A program made the position numbers and the translations under genes. Below, piece after piece: positions 6,237-12,316 of a stretch of 64,000 bases of DNA. Every line of letters starts with the position of its first letter. Within the stretch, counting starts at the first letter, position 1. Source of the stretch: Pseudanabaena sp. PCC 6802 (lineage in GTDB: Bacteria; Cyanobacteriota; Cyanobacteriia; Pseudanabaenales; Pseudanabaenaceae). Location of the stretch: NCBI RefSeq assembly GCF_000332175.1, contig NZ_KB235914.1, positions 3,840,868 to 3,904,867 on the forward strand, written 5' to 3'. Under the pieces are notes generated by a model. It did not search any database, was not told where the DNA came from, and saw only the letters and a list, made by a program, of their open reading frames with translations.

Positions 6237-6308
6237 CTGCCTCGGTAGGACTCGAACCTACATCTTTCCGCTTAACAGGCGATCGCTCTGCCATTGAGCT
6301 ACAAGGCA
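6237..6308 (-). tRNA. tRNA-Asn(GTT)
   Basis: Acceptor TGCCTTG/CGAGGCA, anticodon loop CTGTTAA and T-loop TTCGAGT are present. Confidence 0.88.
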
Positions 6309-6313
6309 ATAAG

Positions 6314-6388
6314 CCCCCCAGATCCGATTTGAACGGATGACTTCCTGTTCTTCAGACAGGCACTCTCACCGAACTGAGTTACCGGGGG
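6314..6388 (-). tRNA. tRNA-Phe(GAA)
   Basis: Acceptor CCCCCGG/CTGGGGG, anticodon arm CCTGT-CTGAAGA-ACAGG and T-loop TTCAAAT are present. Confidence 0.9.
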
Positions 6389-6391
6389 ATA

Positions 6392-6481
6392 AGGAGAGGG
6401 AGGGATTTGAACCCATCGACGGTCTTTTGAACCGTTCCTTCTTAGCAGGAAGGTGCTATAAGCCACTCAGCCACCTCTCCC
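6392..6481 (-). tRNA. tRNA-Ser(GCT)
   Basis: Acceptor GGAGAGG/CCTCTCC, anticodon arm CCTTC-CTGCTAA-GAAGG and a long class II variable arm (ACGGTT...GACCGT) are present. Confidence 0.92.
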
Positions 6482-6485
6482 AAAA

Positions 6486-6567
6486 TGGGGCGGGTTGGAT
6501 TTGAACCAACGTGGGATTAACCGGATGTTTTACAGACATCTTGCTTCAGCCGCTTGCATACCGACCC
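6486..6567 (-). tRNA. tRNA-Tyr(GTA)
   Basis: The anticodon arm is GATGT-CTGTAAA-ACATC, with a class II variable arm and T-arm GTTGG-TTCAAAT-CCAAC. One acceptor pair is mismatched. Confidence 0.9.
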
Positions 6568-6575
6568 ATAGTTGA

Positions 6576-6689
6576 TATAGCGGTTTTCAGATCGGAGTTA
6601 GGTAGGGGGTTTGGGGGCGTTGCCCCCAAGAAGGGGTTCCACCCCTTCACCCCATTAATAAAACCCGTTCTCAATTGAAAAGCGCTATA
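6576..6689 (+). repeat. Miniature inverted-repeat element A, copy 1
   Basis: This 114-bp element is bounded by TATAGCGGTTTTCAGAT and the partly complementary CAATTGAAAAGCGCTATA. A central G-rich hairpin (GGGGGCGTTGCCCCC and GGGGTTCCACCCC) is visible. It sits between two tRNAs and abuts tRNA-Glu. Other copies lie at 7065, 9261, 22395 and 60492. Confidence 0.85.
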
Positions 6690-6761
6690 GTGCTGACGGG
6701 ATTTGAACCCGCAATCGATGCTTTGAAAGAGCACCCGCTTCAACCATTTGCGTACAGCACT
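6688..6761 (-). tRNA. tRNA-Glu(TTC)
   Basis: Acceptor AGTGCTG/CAGCACT, anticodon arm GTGCT-CTTTCAA-AGCAT and T-loop TTCAAAT are present. Confidence 0.9.
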
Positions 6762-6800
6762 ATGAAAACTTTCTCGCGTTCTTTCATTGCCATATCTCAC

Positions 6801-6869
6801 GTAGGGGCAGGTTTAGCCAGGTACTGTCGGATATTGCCAATAACCTTTATGCAAAACCTGCCCCCTACA
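6801..6869 (+). repeat. Inverted repeat family C, copy 1
   Basis: GTAGGGGCAGGTTTAG at the left and AAAACCTGCCCCCTAC at the right form a palindromic unit of about 70 bp. A related copy precedes trpC at 11188-11254, with similar outer flanks as well. Confidence 0.7.
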
Positions 6870-6908
6870 GCCATGAAATTTTTACGCTAAAAATATGAAA
6901 GAGAAATA

Positions 6909-6980
6909 CGCAGGAACCAGGACTTGAACCCGGAACATCAGTTTTGGAGACTGAGGTGTTGCCAATTACACCATCCCTGC
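6909..6980 (-). tRNA. tRNA-Trp(CCA)
   Basis: Acceptor GCAGGGA/TTCCTGC, anticodon arm TCAGT-CTCCAAA-ACTGA and T-loop TTCAAGT are present. Confidence 0.9.
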
Positions 6981-6987
6981 ATTTTGG

Positions 6988-7060
6988 TAGCAGTGGCGGG
7001 AGTCAAACCCACAACCTATCATCTTATGAGGATGCTGCTCTATCGTTGAGCTACACTGCC
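6988..7060 (-). tRNA. tRNA with CAT anticodon (Met or Ile2), second copy
   Basis: Acceptor GGCAGTG/CACTGCT and anticodon arm CATC-CTCATAA-GATG are present. The T-loop is TTTGACT, with C56 replaced by U. Confidence 0.8.
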
Positions 7061-7064
7061 ACTA

Positions 7065-7222
7065 TATAGCGGTTTTCAGATTGGAGTTAAGTAGGGGGTT
7101 TGGGGGCGTTGCCCCCAAGAAGGGGAGGCAGGGCGGTCTTGGGGGTTCCCCGCTAGAGCCACTGCCGTGTGGAACCCCTTCACCCCATCAATGAAACTTG
7201 TTCTCAATTGAAAAGTGCTATA
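7065..7222 (+). repeat. Miniature inverted-repeat element A, long copy
   Basis: This 158-bp copy has the same termini (TATAGCGGTTTTCAGAT, CAATTGAAAAGTGCTATA). An extra G/C-rich block of about 44 bp in the centre is also found in the copies at 22395 and 7672. Confidence 0.85.
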
Positions 7223-7226
7223 TCCA

Positions 7227-7300
7227 AGGCTGAGGTGAGATTTGAACTCACGCATAGAAGCTTTGCAGGCATCTCCCTTAAACCGCTTGGGTACTCAGCC
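7227..7300 (-). tRNA. tRNA-Cys(GCA)
   Basis: Acceptor GGCTGAG/CTCAGCC, anticodon loop CTGCAAA and T-arm GTGAG-TTCAAAT-CTCAC are present. Confidence 0.88.
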
Positions 7301-7306
7301 ATTTGG

Positions 7307-7380
7307 GAGCCTTGACGGGAGTTGCACCCGCTTCTTTCTGACTGAGAATCAGAACGACTTATCTGCTCGTCCACAAGGCT
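7307..7380 (-). tRNA. tRNA-Glu(CTC) with non-standard T-loop
   Basis: Acceptor AGCCTTG/CAAGGCT and anticodon arm TCTGA-TTCTCAG-TCAGA are present. The T-loop is TGCAACT, in place of TTCRANN. Confidence 0.75.
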
Positions 7381-7385
7381 ATCAG

Positions 7386-7459
7386 CGGGGGTAAGGAGAT
7401 TTGAACTCCCGATCTTCGGCTCGACAGGCCGCTGCTTTAAACCGCTAAGCTATACCCCC
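7386..7459 (-). tRNA. tRNA-Asp(GTC)
   Basis: Acceptor GGGGGTA/TACCCCC, anticodon arm CGGC-CTGTCGA-GCCG and T-loop TTCAAAT are present. It is the first tRNA of the array in the direction of transcription. Confidence 0.9.
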
Positions 7460-7671
7460 ATCAGTCAACTTCTGGAAACTTGAGAAATCTCTCATAAATA
7501 TTTGCAGGAGAAATCTCCTCGCAGTTAGCCCAATTGGTTGAGGTCAGGCACGGGGGCGCTACCCCTAAAGTTACCAATAGGCTTTTTAGCTCTTCGCCTG
7601 CACTCGATCGCGTGGCTTTCGCTATTTCGATTTCCACCAGAAGTTGAATTTCTCTTTCTTTATACCAATTT

Positions 7672-7819
7672 GAACAGTAAACATGACAGATCGAACGGGG
7701 TGAAGGGGTTCCACACGGCAGTGGCTCTAGCGGGGAACCCCCAAGACCGCCCTGCCTACCCTTCGTGGGGGCAACGCCCCCACACCCCATCCGTAACCAC
7801 AACAATTTAAATTGGTATT
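7672..7819 (+). repeat. Miniature element with ATACCAATTT ends and element-A core
   Basis: The ends are ATACCAATTT and AAATTGGTAT. The G/C-rich interior (GGGGTGAAGGGGTTCCAC through the GCCCCC hairpin) is shared with the long element A copies at 7065 and 22395, so the same core occurs with different termini. Confidence 0.7.
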
Positions 7820-7876
7820 ACTTGATGGCAAACTATTTAGTTTTCATGGTTCGGTTGGAATCCTTTCGTCATCCAT

Positions 7877-7901
7877 GTAATATACTGTAGTATATGTATT
7901 A
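7877..7901. promoter_or_regulatory. AT-rich palindrome upstream of the tRNA array
   Basis: ATATACTGTAGTATAT (7880-7895) is a near-perfect palindrome, bracketed by TGTAATA and TATTACA. A related palindrome, ATACTACACTTGTAGTAT, lies at 9857. It could be an operator for the array; this is inference. Confidence 0.35.
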
Positions 7902-8174
7902 CAAATTTGTCAATAGGTTTTGGAAATTTTTTTAGAAGATATTTGGAAGTCCCAAATTCACTATTTGGATTTCCTGTCCCTTGTAGGTGGTAGTGCTTCG
8001 TGCCCACCCTCCTGCGCGATTATTACGAGTTCGCATTAGATGGTTGCCACACGTTTATTAAGACACATATCTATCTAAGGGATTTGCGCAAAATAAGATG
8101 CCTGCGATGTGTTAGGCGATAGCCGTAATGCATCCTACGGTGGGGCATTATCTAACCGCATCTCCCTAATGTAG

Positions 8175-8564
8175 TTATGACGTGCTAACACCTGCGTGAG
8201 GTTGAGTCAACTGCCATACCCTATGCAGATAGAATTCCACGCGATCGCTCAAAGCAGATGCGAAAATTCCTTCTTCAGCATCGGGAGCGGATGCCACCCA
8301 TACGCCCTTAACGCTAACTTCCACATACTGAGCATCAACGATTCCCAGCGAAATGGTTTTAGAGCGATCGCTTCTAATCGCTTCATCTAAAAGCGCTAGA
8401 TCGGGAGTTTGGATTGGCAGTAGAAATGAAGCACAGCCGGGTTCGACGTGAATCGTAGCACCACTGCGCAGTGCCAAAATTACGCGATTGGAGACAAAGG
8501 ATTCCACAGAGCAGGCAGTCCACTCCAAATGCAATCCGGATTCGATATAGTTGATTTTCAACAT
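8175..8564 (-). CDS. alr0857-family conserved cyanobacterial protein
   Basis: This 129-residue protein matches my memory of the alr0857 family: N-terminus MLKINYIESGLHLEWTA, then a segment VILALRSGATIHVEPGCASFLLP, then a region of alternating hydrophobic residues, and a C-terminal FYLHRVWQL. It is soluble, with no signal peptide or membrane helix, and the function is unknown. It is the second minus-strand gene downstream of an HNH nuclease gene, with about 135 bp between them, so joint transcription is uncertain. Confidence 0.8.
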   Translation of the reverse strand: MLKINYIESGLHLEWTACSVESFVSNRVILALRSGATIHVEPGCASFLLPIQTPDLALLDEAIRSDRSKTISLGIVDAQYVEVSVKGVWVASAPDAEEGIFASALSDRVEFYLHRVWQLTQPHAGVSTS

Positions 8565-8698
8565 AACTCTGTTAGTTGTTTGATATTCCCTTTTAGTCGC
8601 AAGAACTCTGTTGGGAGCTTCTAGTGGGTATCTAATTCACTAGAAATTCTCACAGGTTTTCTAAACTCACTTAGGTATCGCTTCGGGATCGACTAACC

Positions 8699-9229
8699 CT
8701 AGCTGTGGCTTCCCTTTTGTTCCCGCCAAAATTGTTCGGCAAAGGCAACTGTAGGATGTACGGGAGCTTTGGGCTTAGTTCGTAAGGTCATCCCTGCCTC
8801 GTGAGGCGTGCGATCGCCCTTGGACTGATTGCACCGCTCGCAGGCAGTGACGACGTTCTCCCATGTATGGGAGCCGCCTTTAGAACGGGGCAGCACGTGG
8901 TCGAGCGTCAGATGTTTTACACTGCCACAGTACTGGCAGGTGTGGTTGTCGCGCCGCAGTACCTCTTTGCGATTAACGGGTGGAACTCGCCACAGCCGCT
9001 CGGTTTTGCCAATCGTGAGACGGATATGCTCCGGTACGAATAGCACCAGGCGCGGTGCGATCACCTGCCAACCCCGATCGCCCATGTAACTTAGGGGTTC
9101 AGCACGACCTGCAATCAGAAGCGCAATCGCTCGTTTGATGTTGATTCGACAGATGGGCAGATAGTTTTGCGAAAATACTACTACCGTCTGTCGCAGTACT
9201 TCTGGTTCTAAATGTTTTGCCTGTGTCAC
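8699..9229 (-). CDS. HNH endonuclease
   Basis: This is a 176-residue protein starting at GTG (VTQAKHLEPEV). The N-terminal part (about 1-80) is the conserved cyanobacterial leader seen with these enzymes (QNYLPICRINIKRAIALLIAG). The HNH domain follows at about 88-140, with zinc ligands CQYC and CERC, the core LTLDHVLPRSKGG and the Asn/His pair of the beta-beta-alpha metal fold. Family members cut DNA and often occur as free-standing genes with no known partner. The predicted product is soluble. A miniature element lies about 30 bp upstream, in the region where a promoter would be expected. Confidence 0.9.
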   Translation of the reverse strand: MTQAKHLEPEVLRQTVVVFSQNYLPICRINIKRAIALLIAGRAEPLSYMGDRGWQVIAPRLVLFVPEHIRLTIGKTERLWRVPPVNRKEVLRRDNHTCQYCGSVKHLTLDHVLPRSKGGSHTWENVVTACERCNQSKGDRTPHEAGMTLRTKPKAPVHPTVAFAEQFWREQKGSHS

Positions 9230-9260
9230 CGTTTTACTCCACTGATTTAAAGCCTGGGCT

Positions 9261-9374
9261 TATAGCGTTTTTCAATTGAGAACGGGTTTTATCGATCGGG
9301 GTAAAGGGGTGGAACCCCAACCTGGGGGCAACGCCCCCAACCTCCTACTTCGTCCGATCTTGAAAACCGCTATA
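9261..9374 (-). repeat. Miniature inverted-repeat element A, inverted copy
   Basis: This 114-bp copy is in inverted orientation, TATAGCGTTTTTCAATTGAG to GAAAACCGCTATA. It is flanked by TA-containing sequence and lies upstream of the HNH gene. Confidence 0.85.
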
Positions 9375-9422
9375 GAAAATTGAGGTGGGTGAGGAGCAGG
9401 GGGCTATGAGGTCATAAAATAA

Positions 9423-9449
9423 CCCCCTACTTTGTCGCAAAGCAGGGGG
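9423..9449 (-). terminator. Intrinsic terminator for the minus-strand gene ending at 9473
   Basis: CCCCCTACTTTG and CAAAGCAGGGGG form a strong hairpin with a three-base loop. On the minus strand it is followed by TTATTTTAT. This supports transcription of the small open frame immediately upstream. Confidence 0.6.
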
Positions 9450-9472
9450 TAAAAGACTGAGTTTGTCTATTT

Positions 9473-9829
9473 TTACCTGGATACTATCGATCGCGATCGG
9501 CTGTATCCCCTACCTTGCTTGGTCTGCGGATGTTCTCCTAAAGACCAGTTAATCGAGCTGAGCGAGTTAATTAGCGAGCTAATTGCGCTCCTTAATTCTG
9601 AAAATTGGCTTCCGTTGGGTTGGAAGTTATGGCAATCTCGCGTGACTGGATTTTGCGCGCCATTTGCGCTATTGGTACCGACAGAGTTGCCTGTGGGTTT
9701 ATGAATGCCTCTAAATTTATTGCCATCCACGCCATAGCCATTGGATAGGCTGATGCCAGCGAGCATAGCGGCTCGCAAGTCGAGGAGGCTCGGCATACCT
9801 ATTTGTAATGTGGCTGTTGGGTAATACAT
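9473..9829 (-). CDS. Small hypothetical protein, 118 residues
   Basis: The frame reads MYYPTATLQIGMPSLLDLRA at its start, with a second possible start at residue 12. It is rich in Asn, Ser and Gly, has a single Cys, and ends in a basic tail. I recognise no family. Support comes from context: a good intrinsic terminator lies about 24 bp beyond the stop and an AT-rich palindrome lies about 30 bp before the start. The middle segment LAGISLSNGYGVDGNKF looks like folded-protein sequence. It could still be spurious. Confidence 0.4.
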   Translation of the reverse strand: MYYPTATLQIGMPSLLDLRAAMLAGISLSNGYGVDGNKFRGIHKPTGNSVGTNSANGAQNPVTRDCHNFQPNGSQFSELRSAISSLINSLSSINWSLGEHPQTKQGRGYSRSRSIVSR

Positions 9830-9856
9830 GGAAAGCTATTGAAATCTCCAGATAAA

Positions 9857-9874
9857 ATACTACACTTGTAGTAT
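9857..9874. promoter_or_regulatory. Palindrome ATACTAC...GTAGTAT between divergent small genes
   Basis: An 18-bp inverted repeat with a four-base loop lies before the minus-strand frame (9829) and the plus-strand RHH gene. It resembles the palindrome at 7880. Confidence 0.35.
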
Positions 9875-9908
9875 AGATTTGTCTACTATATTTTCGGACA
9901 TATTTATA

Positions 9909-10010
9909 TAGCTATAGCCAACAGGCTTAGGACGGGGTGCAGGGGTGAAACCCCTGCGTGGGGGCGCAGCCCCCACACCCCCTGTCCTAACAGATCTGTC
10001 TATGGCTATA
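9909..10010 (+). repeat. Miniature inverted-repeat element B, copy 1
   Basis: TATAGC...ACAGGCTTAGGACGGGGTG at one end and CCTGTCCTAACAGATCTGTC...GGCTATA at the other enclose a hairpin GGGGGCGCAGCCCCC. An inverted copy lies at 26137-26240, and a decayed one near 33502. Confidence 0.8.
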
Positions 10011-10069
10011 GTTTCTAAATAGTTCCTTATCTCACCCGTCGTAATTTGTTATCGAAAGGAGTAAACATC

Positions 10070-10408
10070 GTGCAAACACTACATCAAATCTCCACCACCG
10101 AAATGGAAGTAACCAGCATTCGCCTGGAACGGGAACTCAAAGAGCGGCTGAAAGAATTGGCGGGGAACCAGGGGTATCAGGCACTGATTCGCGATGTTCT
10201 ATGGCAGTACATTCATTCCCAAAGTTCATCTGCACCTCGATCGCAAATTGCCCGCCAGGAAATTAGGGCTAGCGTACCAGCGATCGCCCAGCAGGAAGAA
10301 AAATGCGTTTTAACGGGCAAGCGAATTCATCCGCAGGAGTCAATGTTATTAGGTTTAACCGCTAAAGGCGGCTGGGTGCCCTTGAGTGTCGAAAGTATGG
10401 CAGCTTAG
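10070..10408 (+). CDS. Ribbon-helix-helix type DNA-binding protein
   Basis: A start at GTG (10070) is chosen because AAAGGAG lies seven bases upstream; the frame also opens at a TTG at 10046. The N-terminal half reads MEVTSIRLERELKERLKELA and then YQALIRDVLWQYI, the beta-strand plus two-helix pattern of MetJ/CopG regulators. The C-terminal half (about 55-112) is unlike known RHH antitoxins, with EEKCVLTGKRIHPQESMLLG, including a lone Cys in a knuckle-like turn. No toxin gene is adjacent, so it may be a stand-alone regulator. It would bind DNA as a dimer. Confidence 0.7.
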   Translation: MQTLHQISTTEMEVTSIRLERELKERLKELAGNQGYQALIRDVLWQYIHSQSSSAPRSQIARQEIRASVPAIAQQEEKCVLTGKRIHPQESMLLGLTAKGGWVPLSVESMAA

Positions 10409-10526
10409 ATCTGACCGCCGAAAGCTATAAAACCCATACACAAATACCTCTGACGGTAGATAAATTTTGAGGGCATTTGCGGGAATGCTTAACTATGCAA
10501 AATTTTGTTTTTGCCGAGTTTAAGGT

Positions 10527-10721
10527 GTGAAGACTATGCTCAAAAAACTTTTACCCCGTCTCGGCGTTTCATGCGTGCTGCTCGTAACACTGCCATTGAT
10601 GGCAGATGAAGCGATCTCCTACTTTGAAATTCCGCATATTTTTGGGGGTGTGGCAGCGATCGCTTCATGTATTGGGGCTTGCTTGCCAGTGCTGAGTATT
10701 TTTCAAAACTCAGAGTCTTAG
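10527..10721 (+). CDS. Small putative exported or membrane peptide
   Basis: This is a 64-residue frame starting at GTG, or at ATG four codons later. A basic N-terminus (KKLLPRLG) precedes a hydrophobic segment VSCVLLVTLPLMA, signal-peptide-like, and a second hydrophobic stretch (GGVAAIASCIGACLPVLSIF) with two cysteines. A short perfect hairpin follows about 30 bp after the stop. I recognise no family; the evidence is composition and context only. Confidence 0.4.
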   Translation: MKTMLKKLLPRLGVSCVLLVTLPLMADEAISYFEIPHIFGGVAAIASCIGACLPVLSIFQNSES

Positions 10722-10750
10722 CGGAGTACAAAATAGTTAAGATATACATA

Positions 10751-10769
10751 GCGATCCCATTGGGATCGC
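10751..10769 (+). terminator. Possible intrinsic terminator
   Basis: GCGATCCC and GGGATCGC form a hairpin with a three-base loop, followed by GTCGTTTT. It contains a HIP1-like half, so it could also be chance. Confidence 0.35.
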
Positions 10770-10823
10770 GTCGTTTTCGTGGCTGAAAGCTGACCGCTGA
10801 AAGCTAATTTTCGTACCTTAACT

Positions 10824-11129
10824 GTGGTGGATATTGTGGATATTAACGAAGCTGGTCTTTTGAGCTTAAATATACTGCTTGGTCTGTTAATCCTCCTGTA
10901 CGTATTTCGGATTATTTTGACCTGGTACCCACAGGTGTCGCTGGACAAGTATCCATATAAGCTAATTGCTATTCCCACAGAGCCGTTGTTGTTCTTGTTA
11001 AGAAAATTTATCCCCCCTTTAGGTGGCCTGGACATTACGCCTGTAATTGGTGTTGGTTTATTTAGCTTGATCCGCGAGATGCTTTTGGGGCAACAGGGCA
11101 TTCTGACAATGATGCAGTCGCTAAATTAG
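10824..11129 (+). CDS. YggT/Ycf19 family membrane protein
   Basis: This 101-residue protein has two hydrophobic helices (about 11-34 and 70-90) separated by the family motif FRIILTWYP and the proline-rich segment PTEPLLFLLRKFIPPLGGLDI. This is the YggT (plastid Ycf19) family, which in cyanobacteria and chloroplasts is linked to nucleoid or thylakoid organisation and in other bacteria to cell division or osmotic stress. The start is GTG. It is probably single-transcribed, with a repeat and trpC downstream. Confidence 0.92.
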   Translation: MVDIVDINEAGLLSLNILLGLLILLYVFRIILTWYPQVSLDKYPYKLIAIPTEPLLFLLRKFIPPLGGLDITPVIGVGLFSLIREMLLGQQGILTMMQSLN

Positions 11130-11187
11130 CCTTACTAAGCCTAATCGCAAGATTTCTTGTTATGAATTTTCTATCGATGCGCTACAT

Positions 11188-11254
11188 GTAAGGGCAGGTT
11201 TAGCAAGAAGCTTTCGATTGCGACCAGTAGCGCTTTTACAAAACCTGACCCTAC
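11188..11254 (+). repeat. Inverted repeat family C, copy 2
   Basis: GTAAGGGCAGGTTTAGC and AAAACCTGACCCTAC are the ends. The copy shares its right flank with copy 1 (6801-6869), which argues against an upstream trpC start at 11259. Confidence 0.65.
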
Positions 11255-11285
11255 GCCAATGGATTTTTACAACAAAAATTTCCCC

Positions 11286-12167
11286 ATGCAAATCCGTCGC
11301 CGTCTCGCCTCTAGCCTCGAACGCGGCTATGCGATCGCCGAGCCTGAGGCTCTACCCCAAAATATTCTAGAGAAAATTGTCTGGCAAAAAGAAAGGGAGA
11401 TCGCCCAAATCGAAGCAGGCGAGTTGTTCCCAGGACTGCTAGATACGATCGAAGATAAAATTAACCATGCTCCAGCACCACGAGATTTTCGCGCCGCGTT
11501 ATTGCATAGCCGCACCAAGCCCGCCTTAATTGCAGAAGTCAAAAAAGCTTCCCCCAGTAAGGGCATCATCAAGCCGGATTTCGATCCCGTAGCGATCGCC
11601 CAGGCGTACGAGCGTGGCGGTGCTACCTGCCTATCCGTACTCACGGATGAAACTTTTTTTCAGGGCAGTTTTAATAATCTTCACCTGATTCGTCAAGCAG
11701 TTGACCTGCCATTACTGTGCAAGGAATTTATTATCGATCCGCTGCAAGTGGCGATCGCTAGAGCCTATGGTGCCGATGCGGTGCTATTAATTGCAGCGAT
11801 TTTATCTGACGGCGATCTGGTGCATTTGCAGGAGTGCATTCATGCGATGGGGATGACCGCTCTGGTGGAGGTTCATACTGCTGCCGAGCTAGAGCGCGTT
11901 TTGCAACTGGAAGATTTAAGGGTAGTTGGGATCAATAACCGCGATCTGGAGACTTTTCAAGTCGATTTACAGACAACGCAAGTATTGATGGCAGGACTGG
12001 ACGACGCGACTCGTCAAAATCTGCTTTGGGTTGGCGAATCTGGCATCTTTACCCATGCCGACTTGGAGTTTTTAGTGGGCTGCGGTGTTAGTGCAGTGTT
12101 GGTGGGGGAATCGCTGGTAAAGCAGGATGATATTGCGATCGCGGTGAAAAATTTATTCAGGAGATAG
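11286..12167 (+). CDS. trpC: Indole-3-glycerol phosphate synthase
   Basis: TrpC closes the indole ring in tryptophan synthesis, converting carboxyphenylamino-deoxyribulose phosphate to indole-3-glycerol phosphate. The frame starts at MQIRRRLASS, because the more upstream ATG at 11259 lies in a repeat flank. The TIM-barrel motifs are clear: LIAEVKKASPSKGII (catalytic Lys, with phosphate loop), GGATCLSVLTDE, LCKEFIIDPLQV, AVLLIAAIL, GINNRDL and VGESGI ending with VLVGESL. About 293 residues is usual for the long cyanobacterial form. It is not next to other trp genes, as is common in cyanobacteria. Confidence 0.96.
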   Translation: MQIRRRLASSLERGYAIAEPEALPQNILEKIVWQKEREIAQIEAGELFPGLLDTIEDKINHAPAPRDFRAALLHSRTKPALIAEVKKASPSKGIIKPDFDPVAIAQAYERGGATCLSVLTDETFFQGSFNNLHLIRQAVDLPLLCKEFIIDPLQVAIARAYGADAVLLIAAILSDGDLVHLQECIHAMGMTALVEVHTAAELERVLQLEDLRVVGINNRDLETFQVDLQTTQVLMAGLDDATRQNLLWVGESGIFTHADLEFLVGCGVSAVLVGESLVKQDDIAIAVKNLFRR

Positions 12168-12316
12168 TGATTCTTCAATCCAATTCTGAATTTGCTGGTA
12201 CGTTACGCTGTCCCTAACAACACCCTACAAGCTAAACCCCAAACAACTAACAGCTAACAGCTAACAGCCCTATCTTTCGCTAAAATGACTATGAATTCTA
12301 CTATTTCGAGCCTGCC

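Larger units (their letters stand above)
1685..7459 (-). other. tRNA array: about 35 tRNA and tRNA-like genes on one strand
   Basis: About 35 clover-leaf sequences are packed with spacers mostly under 15 bp, all on the minus strand and none encoding CCA. Anticodons cover Arg (CCG, ACG, TCT), Ser (TGA, GCT), His (twice), Lys (CTT, TTT), Ala, Val, Gly (GCC, TCC), Thr, Met/CAT (twice), Pro (twice), Leu (GAG, TAG, CAG, TAA, CAA), Gln (TTG, CTG), Asn, Phe, Tyr, Glu (TTC, CTC), Trp, Cys, Asp, and an Ile-like GAT element. Two protein genes, one IS and three repeats interrupt the run. Such arrays are known from other cyanobacteria (for example a 26-tRNA cluster in Anabaena PCC 7120) and from phages. 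Many bodies differ from normal bacterial tRNAs, which suggests a supernumerary, horizontally acquired set. Confidence 0.93.
7460..8174. other. Presumed leader/promoter region of the tRNA array; no supported gene
   Basis: This 715-bp stretch lies upstream of the array. It contains a miniature element at 7672-7819 and an AT-rich palindromic zone near 7877-7901. A minus-strand open frame (7461-7805) is partly made of the miniature element and is not supported. The remainder, 7902-8174, shows no recognisable gene. Confidence 0.5.

Noticed and set aside
1685-7459. CRISPR array suspicion from repeated GATTTGAACC-like units
   Set aside because: The units are T-loop complements of tRNAs with distinct anticodons and stems.
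7461-7805. Minus-strand open frame of 114 codons next to the array
   Set aside because: Its N-terminal third is translated miniature element and no homologous pattern or ribosome site is seen.
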